NCBI RefSeq assembly: GCF_013385635.1
Contig: NZ_JACAPR010000007.1
Location: 465,427-529,426 of the forward strand
Reading direction: 5' to 3'
DNA: 64,000 bases
Origin: Pseudomonas gingeri
GTDB lineage: Bacteria; Pseudomonadota; Gammaproteobacteria; Pseudomonadales; Pseudomonadaceae
Positions 56,364 to 64,000 of this stretch are shown piece by piece (position 1 is the first letter of the stretch; every line of letters starts with the position of its first letter). The notes beneath the pieces were generated by a model that saw only the letters and a list, made by a program, of their open reading frames with translations, ran no database searches and had not been told where the DNA came from. The position numbers were made by a program, and so were the translations under genes.

Positions 56364-58325
56364 TTATTCCACGACCAGCAGTATCTGCCGGTTTTTCACC
56401 TGGTCGCCCCGGCCCGCCTGTACGCGGCGCACCACGCCATCGATCGCGGCCTTCAGCGGATGTTCCATCTTCATCGCTTCGAGCACCATCAGCAGTTGGC
56501 CTTTGCGCACCTGGCTGCCTTCGCTGACCAATACCTCGACAATCGCGCCGTCCATGGGCGCCTTCACCGTGCCGGAACTGGCCGTGCCCCGGTTTTCCAC
56601 CGGAGCCAGGCTCAGATCCCGCAGATGCAGGCTGCCAGGACGGGTGAACAGCCACAGCTGCTCGTCCTCCAGGCGATAGGCGTGCCGGCGCTGTATGCCA
56701 TCCAGCTCGACCGTCACCCAGCGGCTGTCGCGCTCCAGCACGCGGACTTCGATTTCCCGGTCGGCATGGCGGACCCGCAGTGGGGTATTGGGGCTGACCA
56801 GCAGTTGCAGATCGACCGTGGTCTCGCCCAGGCCGAGGCGATAGTGCCGGGGAACGCCGGGGCCGTTGCGCCAGTTGGCGAGGCGGCCGGCATGGCGCGC
56901 CGCCCGTGCCTCATGGAACAGCACCGCCGCCAGCGCCAGTTCGGCACTGGATGGCTGATAGGCTTGCAGGCTCGGATCGGCGCTGAAGTGCTCGCCGATA
57001 AACGCGGTGCTGAAATCACCGGCGACAAACGTCGGGTGCCCGAGCAGGTTGGCCAGCAGGCGCTGGTTGCTGGCCAGGCCGAGCAGGACACAGTCCTCGA
57101 CCGCTCGCAAGAGCTTGCGCCGGGCCTCTTCGCGGGTCGCGCCGTGGGCGATCAGCTTGCCCAGCAGCGGATCGTAGAACGGGCTGATGTCCTGGCCTTC
57201 GAGCAGACCGTGGTCGACCCGCACGCCGCCCGCCAAATCCGGTTCCCAGCCCAGCAGCTGCCCGGTTTGCGGCAGGAAGTCGCGGGTCGGATCTTCGGCA
57301 TACAGGCGCACTTCGATGGCATGTCCCTGGAGCATGATCTGCTCCTGGCGCAAGGGCAGCGGCAGTCCCGCCGCGACATCGAGCTGCCAGGCCACCAGGT
57401 CGAGGCCGGTGATCAGCTCGGTGACCGGGTGCTCTACCTGCAGGCGTGTGTTCATTTCCAGGAAGTAGAAACGGCCACGGGCGTCCAGCAGGAACTCCAC
57501 GGTCCCGGCCCCCACGTAGTTCACCGCGCGTCCGGCCTGCAAGGCTGCTTCGCCCATGGCCTGGCGCAGCGTTCCGGTCATCACCGGGCAGGGTGCTTCC
57601 TCGATGATCTTCTGGTGCCGGCGCTGGATCGAGCAATCGCGCTCGCCGAGGTACAGCAGGTTGCCGTACTGGTCGCCGAACAACTGTATTTCCACATGGC
57701 GCGGTTCGATCAGCGCCTGTTCGAGGATCAACTCGTCGTAGCCAAAGGCGTGCAGCGCCTCGGAGCGGGCGGTGCGCAGTTGTGCGAGCAGCTGCGCGGG
57801 GTCGTCGACCAGGCGCATGCCGCGCCCGCCGCCACCGGCACTGGCCTTGATCATCAACGGGTAGCCGATGCGTGTGGCTTCGCGGGCAAGGGTCGCGTCG
57901 TCCTGCTCGGCGCCCTGGTAGCCGGCGATACAGGGTACGCCAGCGGCAAGCATGGCGATTTTCGAGCGGCGCTTGTTGCCCATCAGGTCGATGGCTTCGG
58001 GGCTGGGGCCGATAAAGATGATGCCGACGTCCTGGCAGGCGCGGGCAAAGGCGGCGTTCTCCGAGAGAAAGCCATAGCCGGGGTGAATGGCGTCGGCTCC
58101 GCAGCGGCGGGCGGCGTCGAGCAGGGCGGCGCTATCGAGGTAGGACTGCGCGACCTGGGACGCACCGATGCACACGGCTTCATCGGCCAGCTGCACATGG
58201 CGGGCGCCGGCATCGGCCTCGCTGAACACCGCGACGGTCCGATAGCCCTGTGCCTTGGCCGTGCGGATCACCCGGCAGGCGATTTCGCCACGGTTGGCGA
58301 TCAGGATCTTGTGAAAGGCGGGCAT
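56364..58325 (-). CDS. atuF: Biotin-containing acyl-CoA carboxylase alpha subunit (AtuF, geranyl-CoA carboxylase)
   Basis: The 653-residue protein has an ATP-grasp biotin carboxylase (residues 1-450; GGGGRGMRLV near 165) and a C-terminal biotinyl domain with biotin on K619 in EAMKMEHP. With AtuC it carboxylates cis-geranyl-CoA to isohexenylglutaconyl-CoA in citronellol/geraniol breakdown. By sequence alone methylcrotonyl-CoA carboxylase is an alternative, but the flanking atuA-E genes decide for AtuF. The ATG at 58325 begins at the fold (PAFHKILIANRGEIACRV). A REP doublet lies between it and atuE. Confidence 0.9.
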   Translation of the reverse strand: MPAFHKILIANRGEIACRVIRTAKAQGYRTVAVFSEADAGARHVQLADEAVCIGASQVAQSYLDSAALLDAARRCGADAIHPGYGFLSENAAFARACQDVGIIFIGPSPEAIDLMGNKRRSKIAMLAAGVPCIAGYQGAEQDDATLAREATRIGYPLMIKASAGGGGRGMRLVDDPAQLLAQLRTARSEALHAFGYDELILEQALIEPRHVEIQLFGDQYGNLLYLGERDCSIQRRHQKIIEEAPCPVMTGTLRQAMGEAALQAGRAVNYVGAGTVEFLLDARGRFYFLEMNTRLQVEHPVTELITGLDLVAWQLDVAAGLPLPLRQEQIMLQGHAIEVRLYAEDPTRDFLPQTGQLLGWEPDLAGGVRVDHGLLEGQDISPFYDPLLGKLIAHGATREEARRKLLRAVEDCVLLGLASNQRLLANLLGHPTFVAGDFSTAFIGEHFSADPSLQAYQPSSAELALAAVLFHEARAARHAGRLANWRNGPGVPRHYRLGLGETTVDLQLLVSPNTPLRVRHADREIEVRVLERDSRWVTVELDGIQRRHAYRLEDEQLWLFTRPGSLHLRDLSLAPVENRGTASSGTVKAPMDGAIVEVLVSEGSQVRKGQLLMVLEAMKMEHPLKAAIDGVVRRVQAGRGDQVKNRQILLVVE

Positions 58326-58367
58326 TGGCTGGGTCCTTTGGTTCTGTGTCGGTAATGGTGCCAACCC

Positions 58368-58456
58368 TTGTAGGCACCGACTTGCCGGCGATGGCGGCCG
58401 ACCGGTCGATGCAGGGCCTGCTGGCCTCATCGCCGGCAAGCCGGCTCCTGCAGGGG
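58368..58456. repeat. REP doublet inside the atu operon
   Basis: TTGTAGGCACCGACTTGCCG (a diverged unit) at about 58368 faces CATCGCCGGCAAGCCGGCTC at about 58428. The second unit encodes the last residues (LQEPACRR) and the stop of AtuE. It lies between atuE and atuF and could give differential expression. Confidence 0.9.
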
Positions 58457-59254
58457 ATCGCTTTCAGTCGCCCAGTTCGGTTGGCGTTTTTGCATGAAGG
58501 CCTGCGTCCCCTCGGTGCCTTCGGCTCCGGTCACCGCTTCGCCGAAGCGCCGGGCCGCCTGATCGAGCAACGGCCCCAGCGGCTGTTCGTCCAGCAGCAG
58601 GGCCTTGGTCGCGGCATTGGCTTGCGGCGCACAGCGCAGTACCTGGCCGAGCACCTCGCCGAGACGCTCGGCCAGGCCCTGGGCATCGTGCTCGACAAAA
58701 TGCACCAGCCCCAGGCGTCCGGCCTCTTCGCCGTCAAAGCGTGCTGCGGTCAAGGCCAGGCGACGGGCCTGGGTCAGGCCGATGCGTCGGACCACAAAGG
58801 GCGCGATCTGCGCCGGCAACAAGCCCAGACTGGTTTCCGGCAGGCCGAATTGCGCGGTGTGCGCGGCAATCGCGATGTCGCTGACACAGGCCAGGCCGAA
58901 GCCGCCGCCGAGTACGGCGCCTTGCAATACGGCGATCACCACCTGCGGTTGCTGCTGGGTTTCTTCCAGCAGGGCGCCGAACGCCCGGTTCAGTTCCTGA
59001 TAGGCCTGGGCTCCCTGGGCGCGGGCCTGGACCATGTCCCTTATATCGCCACCGGAGCAGAAATGCCCGCCGGCTCCGCACAGCACCAACGCTCGCACCG
59101 CGCGATCGTCGCGCACGGCGGCCATTACCGCACGCAGTTCGGCGACCATCTGCAGGCTCATGGCATTGCGACTGTCCGGGCGGTCGAGGGTGATATGCAA
59201 CACACCGTTGTGGGTTTCCAGGCCCAGGGTCTGGCAGACGGGCAGGGCGCTCAT
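58427..59254 (-). CDS. atuE: Isohexenylglutaconyl-CoA hydratase AtuE (crotonase family)
   Basis: A 275-residue enoyl-CoA hydratase/isomerase that hydrates isohexenylglutaconyl-CoA after the AtuCF carboxylation step. The crotonase oxyanion-hole regions are GGHFCSGGDIRDM (about 65-77) and LGGGFGLACVSDIAIA (about 112-127), and FGLPETSLGL follows. The ATG overlaps the atuD stop by four bases (ATGA). A longer frame upstream in the same register only shadows atuD. The final eight codons are derived from a REP element. Confidence 0.9.
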   Translation of the reverse strand: MSALPVCQTLGLETHNGVLHITLDRPDSRNAMSLQMVAELRAVMAAVRDDRAVRALVLCGAGGHFCSGGDIRDMVQARAQGAQAYQELNRAFGALLEETQQQPQVVIAVLQGAVLGGGFGLACVSDIAIAAHTAQFGLPETSLGLLPAQIAPFVVRRIGLTQARRLALTAARFDGEEAGRLGLVHFVEHDAQGLAERLGEVLGQVLRCAPQANAATKALLLDEQPLGPLLDQAARRFGEAVTGAEGTEGTQAFMQKRQPNWATESDPLQEPACRR

Positions 59255-60408
59255 CGTTTTTTCCCCGGCAGGATGCCCATCAGCTTGCAGATGATGCCGA
59301 GCATGATTTCGTCGGCACCGCCGCCGATCGACACCAGCCGCACATCGCGATAGGCCCGGGCCACCGGGTTGTCCCACATGTAGCCCATGCCGCCCCAGTA
59401 TTGCAGGCAAGCGTCGGTGACCTCGCGGCCCAGTCGCCCGGCCTTGAGCTTGGCCATGGAGGCCAGGCGGGTGACGTCCTGGCCCCTGGTGTATTGCTCG
59501 GTGGCCTGGTAGACCAGCGCCCGCAGGCATTCGATCTCGGTGGACAGTTCGGCGAGGCGGAAGTGGATTACCTGGTTGTCGAGCAGCGGGCTGCCGAAGG
59601 TCTGGCGTTCCTTGCAGTAGGCAATGGTGCTGTCGACGCAGTACTCCAGGCCCTTGATCATGTTCGCCGCGCCGAACAGCCGTTCCTCCTGGAACTGCAG
59701 CATCTGCATCATGAACCCCGCACCTTCCTGGCCGATGCGGTTGCGCTGGGGCACGCGGACGTTGTCGAAGAAGATCTGCGCGGTTTCCGAGCTGCGCATG
59801 CCGAGTTTGTCCAGGTGCGGGCTGAGGCTGATGCCCGGGCTGTTCATCGGCACCATGATCAGCGACTTGTTGACGTGCGGCTTGTCGTCCGAGGTGTTGG
59901 CCAGCAGGCAGATAAAGTCGGCGCTCGGTGAATTGGTGATCCACATCTTGCTGCCATTGATCACATAGTCGTCACCGTCCTTGCGCGCATGGGTCTTGAG
60001 CCCGGCGACATCGGAACCGGCACCGACTTCGGAAACGCCGATGCAGCCCACCTGCTCGCCACTGATGGCCGGACGCAGGAATTCCTCGCGCAGGGCATCG
60101 GAGCCGAAGCGCGCCAGGGCCGGGGTGCACATGTCGGTCTGCACGCCGATGGACATGGGGATCCCTCCGCAGTGGATGCTGCCGAACTCCTCCGCGGCGA
60201 CAATCGAATAGCTGTAGTCCAGGCCCATGCCGCCAAACTGCTCGGGCTTGGAAATACCCAGCAGGCCCAGCTCGCCGGCCTTGCGAAAGATGCCATGGAT
60301 CGGGAAGCGCCCGGCCTTTTCCCATTCATCGACATGGGGATTGATCTCGTGTTCGACGAACTGGCGAACGGTACGGCGCAGCGCTTCATGTTCCTGGGTA
60401 AAGATCAT
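59251..60408 (-). CDS. atuD: Citronellyl-CoA dehydrogenase AtuD
   Basis: A 385-residue FAD acyl-CoA dehydrogenase that desaturates citronellyl-CoA to geranyl-CoA. Family signatures are VSEVGAGSDVAGLKTHA near 125-141, NGSKMWITNSPSADFI near 151-166 and the C-terminal QYWGGMGYMWDNPVARAYRD followed by VRLVSIGGGADEIM. It lies 25 bases after atuC, and its stop overlaps atuE. Confidence 0.91.
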   Translation of the reverse strand: MIFTQEHEALRRTVRQFVEHEINPHVDEWEKAGRFPIHGIFRKAGELGLLGISKPEQFGGMGLDYSYSIVAAEEFGSIHCGGIPMSIGVQTDMCTPALARFGSDALREEFLRPAISGEQVGCIGVSEVGAGSDVAGLKTHARKDGDDYVINGSKMWITNSPSADFICLLANTSDDKPHVNKSLIMVPMNSPGISLSPHLDKLGMRSSETAQIFFDNVRVPQRNRIGQEGAGFMMQMLQFQEERLFGAANMIKGLEYCVDSTIAYCKERQTFGSPLLDNQVIHFRLAELSTEIECLRALVYQATEQYTRGQDVTRLASMAKLKAGRLGREVTDACLQYWGGMGYMWDNPVARAYRDVRLVSIGGGADEIMLGIICKLMGILPGKKR

Positions 60409-60433
60409 TGTTGTTCTCCTGTGGTCTTGGCGC

Positions 60434-62050
60434 TCAGAACCTCGCCACGCCGAAGCTGTTGGCGTGCAGTGGACGCGCCTCGGCTTCGTGGCAGATATCC
60501 AGCAGGTAGCCCAGCAGTGTCCGGGTGTCCCGCGGGTCGATCAGGCCGTCGTCCCACAGGTTGGCGGTGCCGTAGAGGGCGGTGGACTGGCTGTCGAGTT
60601 TTTGCGCGGTCACCTGCTCCAGCATGTCGAGCATCTTTTCGTCGACGGCCTGACCGTCCTTGACCTGCCTGGCCTCGGTGACAATGCGCAGCACCTTGCC
60701 GGCCTGGGCGCCGCCCATCACCGCGGTGCGGCTGTTGGGCCAGGCAAAGATGAAGCGCGGGTCGAGGCCGCGGCCGCACATGGCATAGTTGCCGGCACCG
60801 TAGGAGCCGCCGACGACGAGGGTCAGTTTAGGCACCCGCGCGTTGGCCACCGCCTGGATCATCTTCGCGCCATGCTTGATCACCCCCTGTTGCTCGGACT
60901 CGGTGCCGACCATGAAACCGGTGGTGTTGTGCAGGAACAGCAGCGGCGTCTGGCTCTGGTCGCACAACTGGACGAACTGCGCGGCCTTGCTCGCTCCCTT
61001 GGGGGTGATCGGGCCGTTGTTGCCGATCAGCCCGCAGGCGCGTCCCTGGATCTGCAGATGACCGCAGACCGTCTGCTGGTCGAACTCGCCCTTGAACTCC
61101 AGGAAGCTCGAACCATCGGCCAGGCGGGCGATGATTTCCCGTACGTCATAGGGCTTTTTCGGATCGTCGGGAATCAGTCCCAGCAGGTCATCGAGGGGGT
61201 ACAGCGGTTCGGTGAAAGTCGGCGCGGGCAAGCGCGGCAGCCGCGTGTTCCACGGCAGGTGGGCGACGATCTCGCGAGCCAGACGAATCCCGTCGGCGTC
61301 GTTTTCCGCCAGGTATTCTGCGGTCCCGGCCACCTGCGCGTGCATTTCGGCGCCCCCGAGTTCTTCGTCGGTGGCGACTTCTCCCGTGGCGGCCTTGAGC
61401 AGCGGCGGCCCGGCGAGGAACAGCTTGGCCTTGCCGCGCACCACCACCACATAATCCGACAGCCCCGGCTGATAGGCGCCGCCGGCGGTCGCCGAGCCGT
61501 GGACCACGGTAATCTGCGGCAGGCCCATGGCCGACATCCGCGCCTGGTTGGCGAAGCTGCGCGCGCCCTCGACAAAAATTTCCGCGGCATAATTCAGGTT
61601 GGCGCCGCCGCTTTCCGCCAGGGTGAGCACCGGCAGTTTGTTTTCCATGGCGATCTGTTGCAGGCGCAGGGTCTTTTTCAGGCCGCTGGGGGAAATGGTC
61701 CCACCCTTGATCGCGCTGTTGTTGGCCACCACCAGCAGGCGCACCCCGGACACGTAGCCGATGCCGGCGATCAGGCCGCCGCCGGCCTGGCTGCCATCCT
61801 TGTCGTCGTGCAGCTTGTAGCCGGCCAGGCTCGCCAGCTCGAGAAACGGCGCGCCGGGGTCGAGCAGCAGGTTCAGGCGTTCCCGGGGCAGCAACTGGCC
61901 GCGCCGGATGAACTTGTCCCGGGCCTGCTCGGCCTTGTCCAGCAGGTTCTGTTCCAGCTGGCGCAGCTGTTCGAGACTGGCCAGCAGGGCGTCGCGATGG
62001 CGGGCGAAGTCGACGGACTGACGGTCTAGCTGGGATTCGATCACCGGCAT
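60434..62050 (-). CDS. atuC: Geranyl-CoA carboxylase beta subunit AtuC
   Basis: The 538-residue carboxyltransferase partner of AtuF. N-terminal and C-terminal crotonase-like lobes are clear, with LAESGGANLNYAAEIFVEGA near 160-180, GSATAGGAYQPGLSDYVV near 203-220 and ALYGTANLWDDGLIDPRDTR near the end. It resembles methylcrotonyl-CoA carboxylase beta (LiuB) closely; the geranyl-CoA assignment rests on its neighbours. It starts three bases after the atuB stop. Confidence 0.91.
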   Translation of the reverse strand: MPVIESQLDRQSVDFARHRDALLASLEQLRQLEQNLLDKAEQARDKFIRRGQLLPRERLNLLLDPGAPFLELASLAGYKLHDDKDGSQAGGGLIAGIGYVSGVRLLVVANNSAIKGGTISPSGLKKTLRLQQIAMENKLPVLTLAESGGANLNYAAEIFVEGARSFANQARMSAMGLPQITVVHGSATAGGAYQPGLSDYVVVVRGKAKLFLAGPPLLKAATGEVATDEELGGAEMHAQVAGTAEYLAENDADGIRLAREIVAHLPWNTRLPRLPAPTFTEPLYPLDDLLGLIPDDPKKPYDVREIIARLADGSSFLEFKGEFDQQTVCGHLQIQGRACGLIGNNGPITPKGASKAAQFVQLCDQSQTPLLFLHNTTGFMVGTESEQQGVIKHGAKMIQAVANARVPKLTLVVGGSYGAGNYAMCGRGLDPRFIFAWPNSRTAVMGGAQAGKVLRIVTEARQVKDGQAVDEKMLDMLEQVTAQKLDSQSTALYGTANLWDDGLIDPRDTRTLLGYLLDICHEAEARPLHANSFGVARF

Positions 62051-62053
62051 GGT

Positions 62054-62923
62054 TTACTCCTTGTCCTTGAGCACATCCGGCAGGTAGGCCCGATGGAAGC
62101 CGTTGTACGACTCGCTGTGCCGCGCCGGCTGCAGCGGCCAGGCCCGGCTGCCGAGGCTGGCGCCGCCGTCGATGCGCAGGGTGCTGCCGCTGATGAAGGC
62201 CGCCGCCGGACTGAGCAGGAAGACAATCGCCGCGCTGACCTCGGACTCGGTGCCGATGCGCTTGAGCGGCACGTGCTCGCGCAAGGTCGGAATGACTTTC
62301 TTGAAGGCCCCCTCGTAGGTGTCCATGCCGCTGGAGGCGATCCAGCCCGGCGCCACGGCATTGACTCGGACCCCGGCATGGCCCCATTCGAAGGCGGCGG
62401 TCTTGGTGAAGTTGTCCATGCCGGCGCGGGCGGCCCCCGAGTGGCCCATGCCGGGCATGCCGCCCCACATGTCGGCGAGCATATTGACGATGCTGCCGCC
62501 GTGCTGGCTCATGCACTGGTTGAAGACTTCCCGGGCCACCAGGAAACCGCCCACGAGATTGGTGCGCAGCACGGTTTCGAAACCTTTCTGGTTGATCGAG
62601 GCCAGGGGCGCCGGGTACTGGCCGCCGGCATTGTTGATCAGGCCGTGGATCGGGCCGTGCTCGGCCAGCAGTTGGCTGACCAGCTGTTTCACTGCGTCTT
62701 CGTCGCGGATATCGCAGGCCTGCCAGGCGGCGCTGCCGCCGTCCCCATGGATCTCGGCGGCGACCGCCTGCAGCTTTTCGGCCTTGCGCCCCACCAGCAG
62801 CACCCGGGCTCCGAGTGCGGCCAGTTCATGGGCGGTGCAACGGCCGATACCACTGCCGCCGCCCGTGACGAGGATCGTCTGGCCGTTGAACAGATCGGCT
62901 TTGAACACGGAAGCGTAGGTCAC
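62054..62923 (-). CDS. atuB: SDR oxidoreductase AtuB, lacking the usual Tyr-x3-Lys
   Basis: A 289-residue short-chain dehydrogenase of the atu cluster, probably oxidising citronellol/citronellal or reducing an enoyl-CoA. The Rossmann motif TGGGSGIG is at about residues 20-27 and NNAGG near 97-101. Where classical SDRs have Tyr-x3-Lys, this protein reads GHSGAARAGMDNFTKTAAFE, with Ser and Arg in place of Tyr and Lys. That resembles 2,4-dienoyl-CoA reductase-type SDRs. The tail LSPAAAFISGSTLRIDGGAS is typical of that group. It starts 12 bases after atuA. Confidence 0.88.
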   Translation of the reverse strand: MTYASVFKADLFNGQTILVTGGGSGIGRCTAHELAALGARVLLVGRKAEKLQAVAAEIHGDGGSAAWQACDIRDEDAVKQLVSQLLAEHGPIHGLINNAGGQYPAPLASINQKGFETVLRTNLVGGFLVAREVFNQCMSQHGGSIVNMLADMWGGMPGMGHSGAARAGMDNFTKTAAFEWGHAGVRVNAVAPGWIASSGMDTYEGAFKKVIPTLREHVPLKRIGTESEVSAAIVFLLSPAAAFISGSTLRIDGGASLGSRAWPLQPARHSESYNGFHRAYLPDVLKDKE

Positions 62924-62935
62924 GGTGACGGTCCT

Positions 62936-64000
62936 TCAGGCCAGTTGATCGGCAAGCTGTTGCGGCACGGGAATCTGGATTTCCAGCAGTTGCTGGGCAA
63001 AGGCCTTGCCCTGGGGATCGATGCGCAGGCTGGCGACACCACCGCCGCCCAGGGCGTTTTCCAGCAGGAAGTTGAGGCTGTGGCTGCCCGGCAGGTACCA
63101 GCGCTCGACGCGCCCGTGCACGGGATCGAGGACATGGCTCATCCAGTCGACGACCACGGCCGCGGTCAGGGCCTCGGCGATCCAGGGCAGGTATTCCGGG
63201 CGTCGGGCCATGACCCCGATATTGCTGTGATTGCCCTTGTCGCCGGAGCGCGCCACCGCCAGCCTGATCAACGGCACGTTGGCTTCGGCACGGCCTTGCG
63301 GCCTGGGTGGCTGCAGGTCCTCGGTGACGCTGGCCGGATCGAATGAGGCGAGGACGGGCAGGGCACAAGGGTGGAGCTGCCCGTCGATGTGCACGCCAAG
63401 TTCACAGGCGCTCTTGTCGATCAGGAACGAGAACAGCCGGATCAACGGGTACACCGTCGGCCGTCCGCCGACAATGCCGGTCAGCCCCGGCGCCATGCCG
63501 GTGGCGGCCTGGGCGATTTCCCGGGAGAACAACACCAGGGCCCGCTTGTCCGGATGACGCACGGCGAGCTTGACCACCACCTCGCGGCTGTCCTGGCGCC
63601 GGCCGTGGGGACCGTAGGTGGCCTCGCTGCCGAGCAGTTCGATATTCACTTCGCTGTAAGGTGCCCAACCGTGCAGGCGGAACATTTGCGCGGTCTTGTC
63701 GATGATCGCCTGGCTGACGCGGCGGGCCTTGTCCACGGCATCGATGCCGGCCATCAGGCAACTGGCGGTGCAGCGAAAACCATCCGGCCAGGTGGCACTG
63801 ACCTTGTATTGCGCGGTGGGTGGCAAGCCCCTGGCGCCGCGCACGCTGACGGCATTTTCGCCGTGTTGGGCGAGCGTCACCCGGGTGAAATCGCAGATCA
63901 CGTCCGGCAGGTGATAGGCCCGTGGGTCGCCGATCTCGTAGAGCAGTTGTTCGCCCACGCTCAGCGGGCTCACCAGGCCACCGCTGCCTGTTGGCTTGCT
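62936..64000 (-). CDS. atuA: AtuA, acyclic terpene utilisation protein (N-terminus missing)
   Basis: The C-terminal 354 residues of a DUF1446-family protein. The frame remains open to the window edge, reading SKPTGSGGLVSPLSVGEQLL and then YEIGDPRAYHLPDVICDFTR, the hallmark of AtuA. Full-length AtuA proteins have about 600 residues, so roughly 240 are outside. Other visible signatures are ARSGDKGNHSNIGVMAR near the middle and HSLNFLLENALGGGGVASLR near the end. AtuA is needed for citronellol and geraniol growth, but its reaction is unknown. It is the first gene seen of the leftward operon; any regulator (atuR) would lie beyond the edge. Confidence 0.92.
   Translation of the reverse strand, partial: SKPTGSGGLVSPLSVGEQLLYEIGDPRAYHLPDVICDFTRVTLAQHGENAVSVRGARGLPPTAQYKVSATWPDGFRCTASCLMAGIDAVDKARRVSQAIIDKTAQMFRLHGWAPYSEVNIELLGSEATYGPHGRRQDSREVVVKLAVRHPDKRALVLFSREIAQAATGMAPGLTGIVGGRPTVYPLIRLFSFLIDKSACELGVHIDGQLHPCALPVLASFDPASVTEDLQPPRPQGRAEANVPLIRLAVARSGDKGNHSNIGVMARRPEYLPWIAEALTAAVVVDWMSHVLDPVHGRVERWYLPGSHSLNFLLENALGGGGVASLRIDPQGKAFAQQLLEIQIPVPQQLADQLA

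Noticed and set aside
48414..58456. Repeated TAGGAGCCGGCTTGCCGG units as a possible CRISPR array
   Set aside because: Units are scattered kilobases apart, palindromic, in both orientations and without uniform spacers, which is the pattern of REP elements.

Overview
The window is high-GC chromosomal DNA from a Pseudomonas, probably of the fluorescens lineage. The evidence is the gene content and order (apt-anr-hypothetical-hemN-ccoS/I/H/G-two cco operons-aer-acnA-rlmM-tusA, which from memory matches the PA1543-PA1564 neighbourhood of P. aeruginosa PAO1), perfect Anr boxes, and repeated extragenic palindromes with the Pseudomonas core TAGGAGCCGGCTTGCCGGCGAT. No rRNA, tRNA, CRISPR array, transposase, integrase or phage gene was seen.

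Region by region. 0-3 kb: a small lipoprotein and the molybdenum cofactor genes mobA (leftward) and moaB-moeA (rightward), then a palindromic repeat. 3-8 kb: an acyl-CoA dehydrogenase, apt, the oxygen-sensing regulator anr, an unknown gene and anaerobic hemN with a perfect Anr box. 8-20.5 kb: a microaerobic respiration block, all leftward. It holds the cbb3 oxidase assembly genes (TauE/SafE-like, ccoS, ccoI, ccoH, ccoG) and two tandem ccoNOQP operons. Anr-like boxes lie before ccoN2 (good), ccoG (weaker) and ccoN1 (weak), so the regulator and several likely targets lie together.

20.6-37.3 kb: an accessory region set between the core genes ccoN2 and aer. It encodes a 2228-residue protein built from six repeats of about 220 residues, about six Ig-like modules, a BIG2-like segment and a possible lectin-like end. 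It also encodes four smaller proteins (239, 606, 637 and 617 residues) made of the same Ig-like module, which recurs every 110-120 residues with a PY..M..GD.I...W.G signature. A type V autotransporter lies among them on the other strand. None of the five module proteins shows an N-terminal signal peptide. An alpha/beta hydrolase also lies here. This family is the least understood content of the window and the best candidate for an undescribed system.

37.6-45.3 kb: the aerotaxis receptor aer, a CPBP membrane protease and a second accessory gene for a 1.6-kilo-residue toxin-like protein. 45.5-55.5 kb: housekeeping genes acnA, rlmM, tusA, a MATE efflux pump, pdxB, a 58-residue protein, an ABC exporter and ppnP. 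55.7-64 kb: a DEDD exonuclease and a leftward atuABCDEF cluster for acyclic terpene (citronellol/geraniol) catabolism; atuA runs off the right edge. REP elements punctuate the core and supply the stop codons or last codons of several genes.
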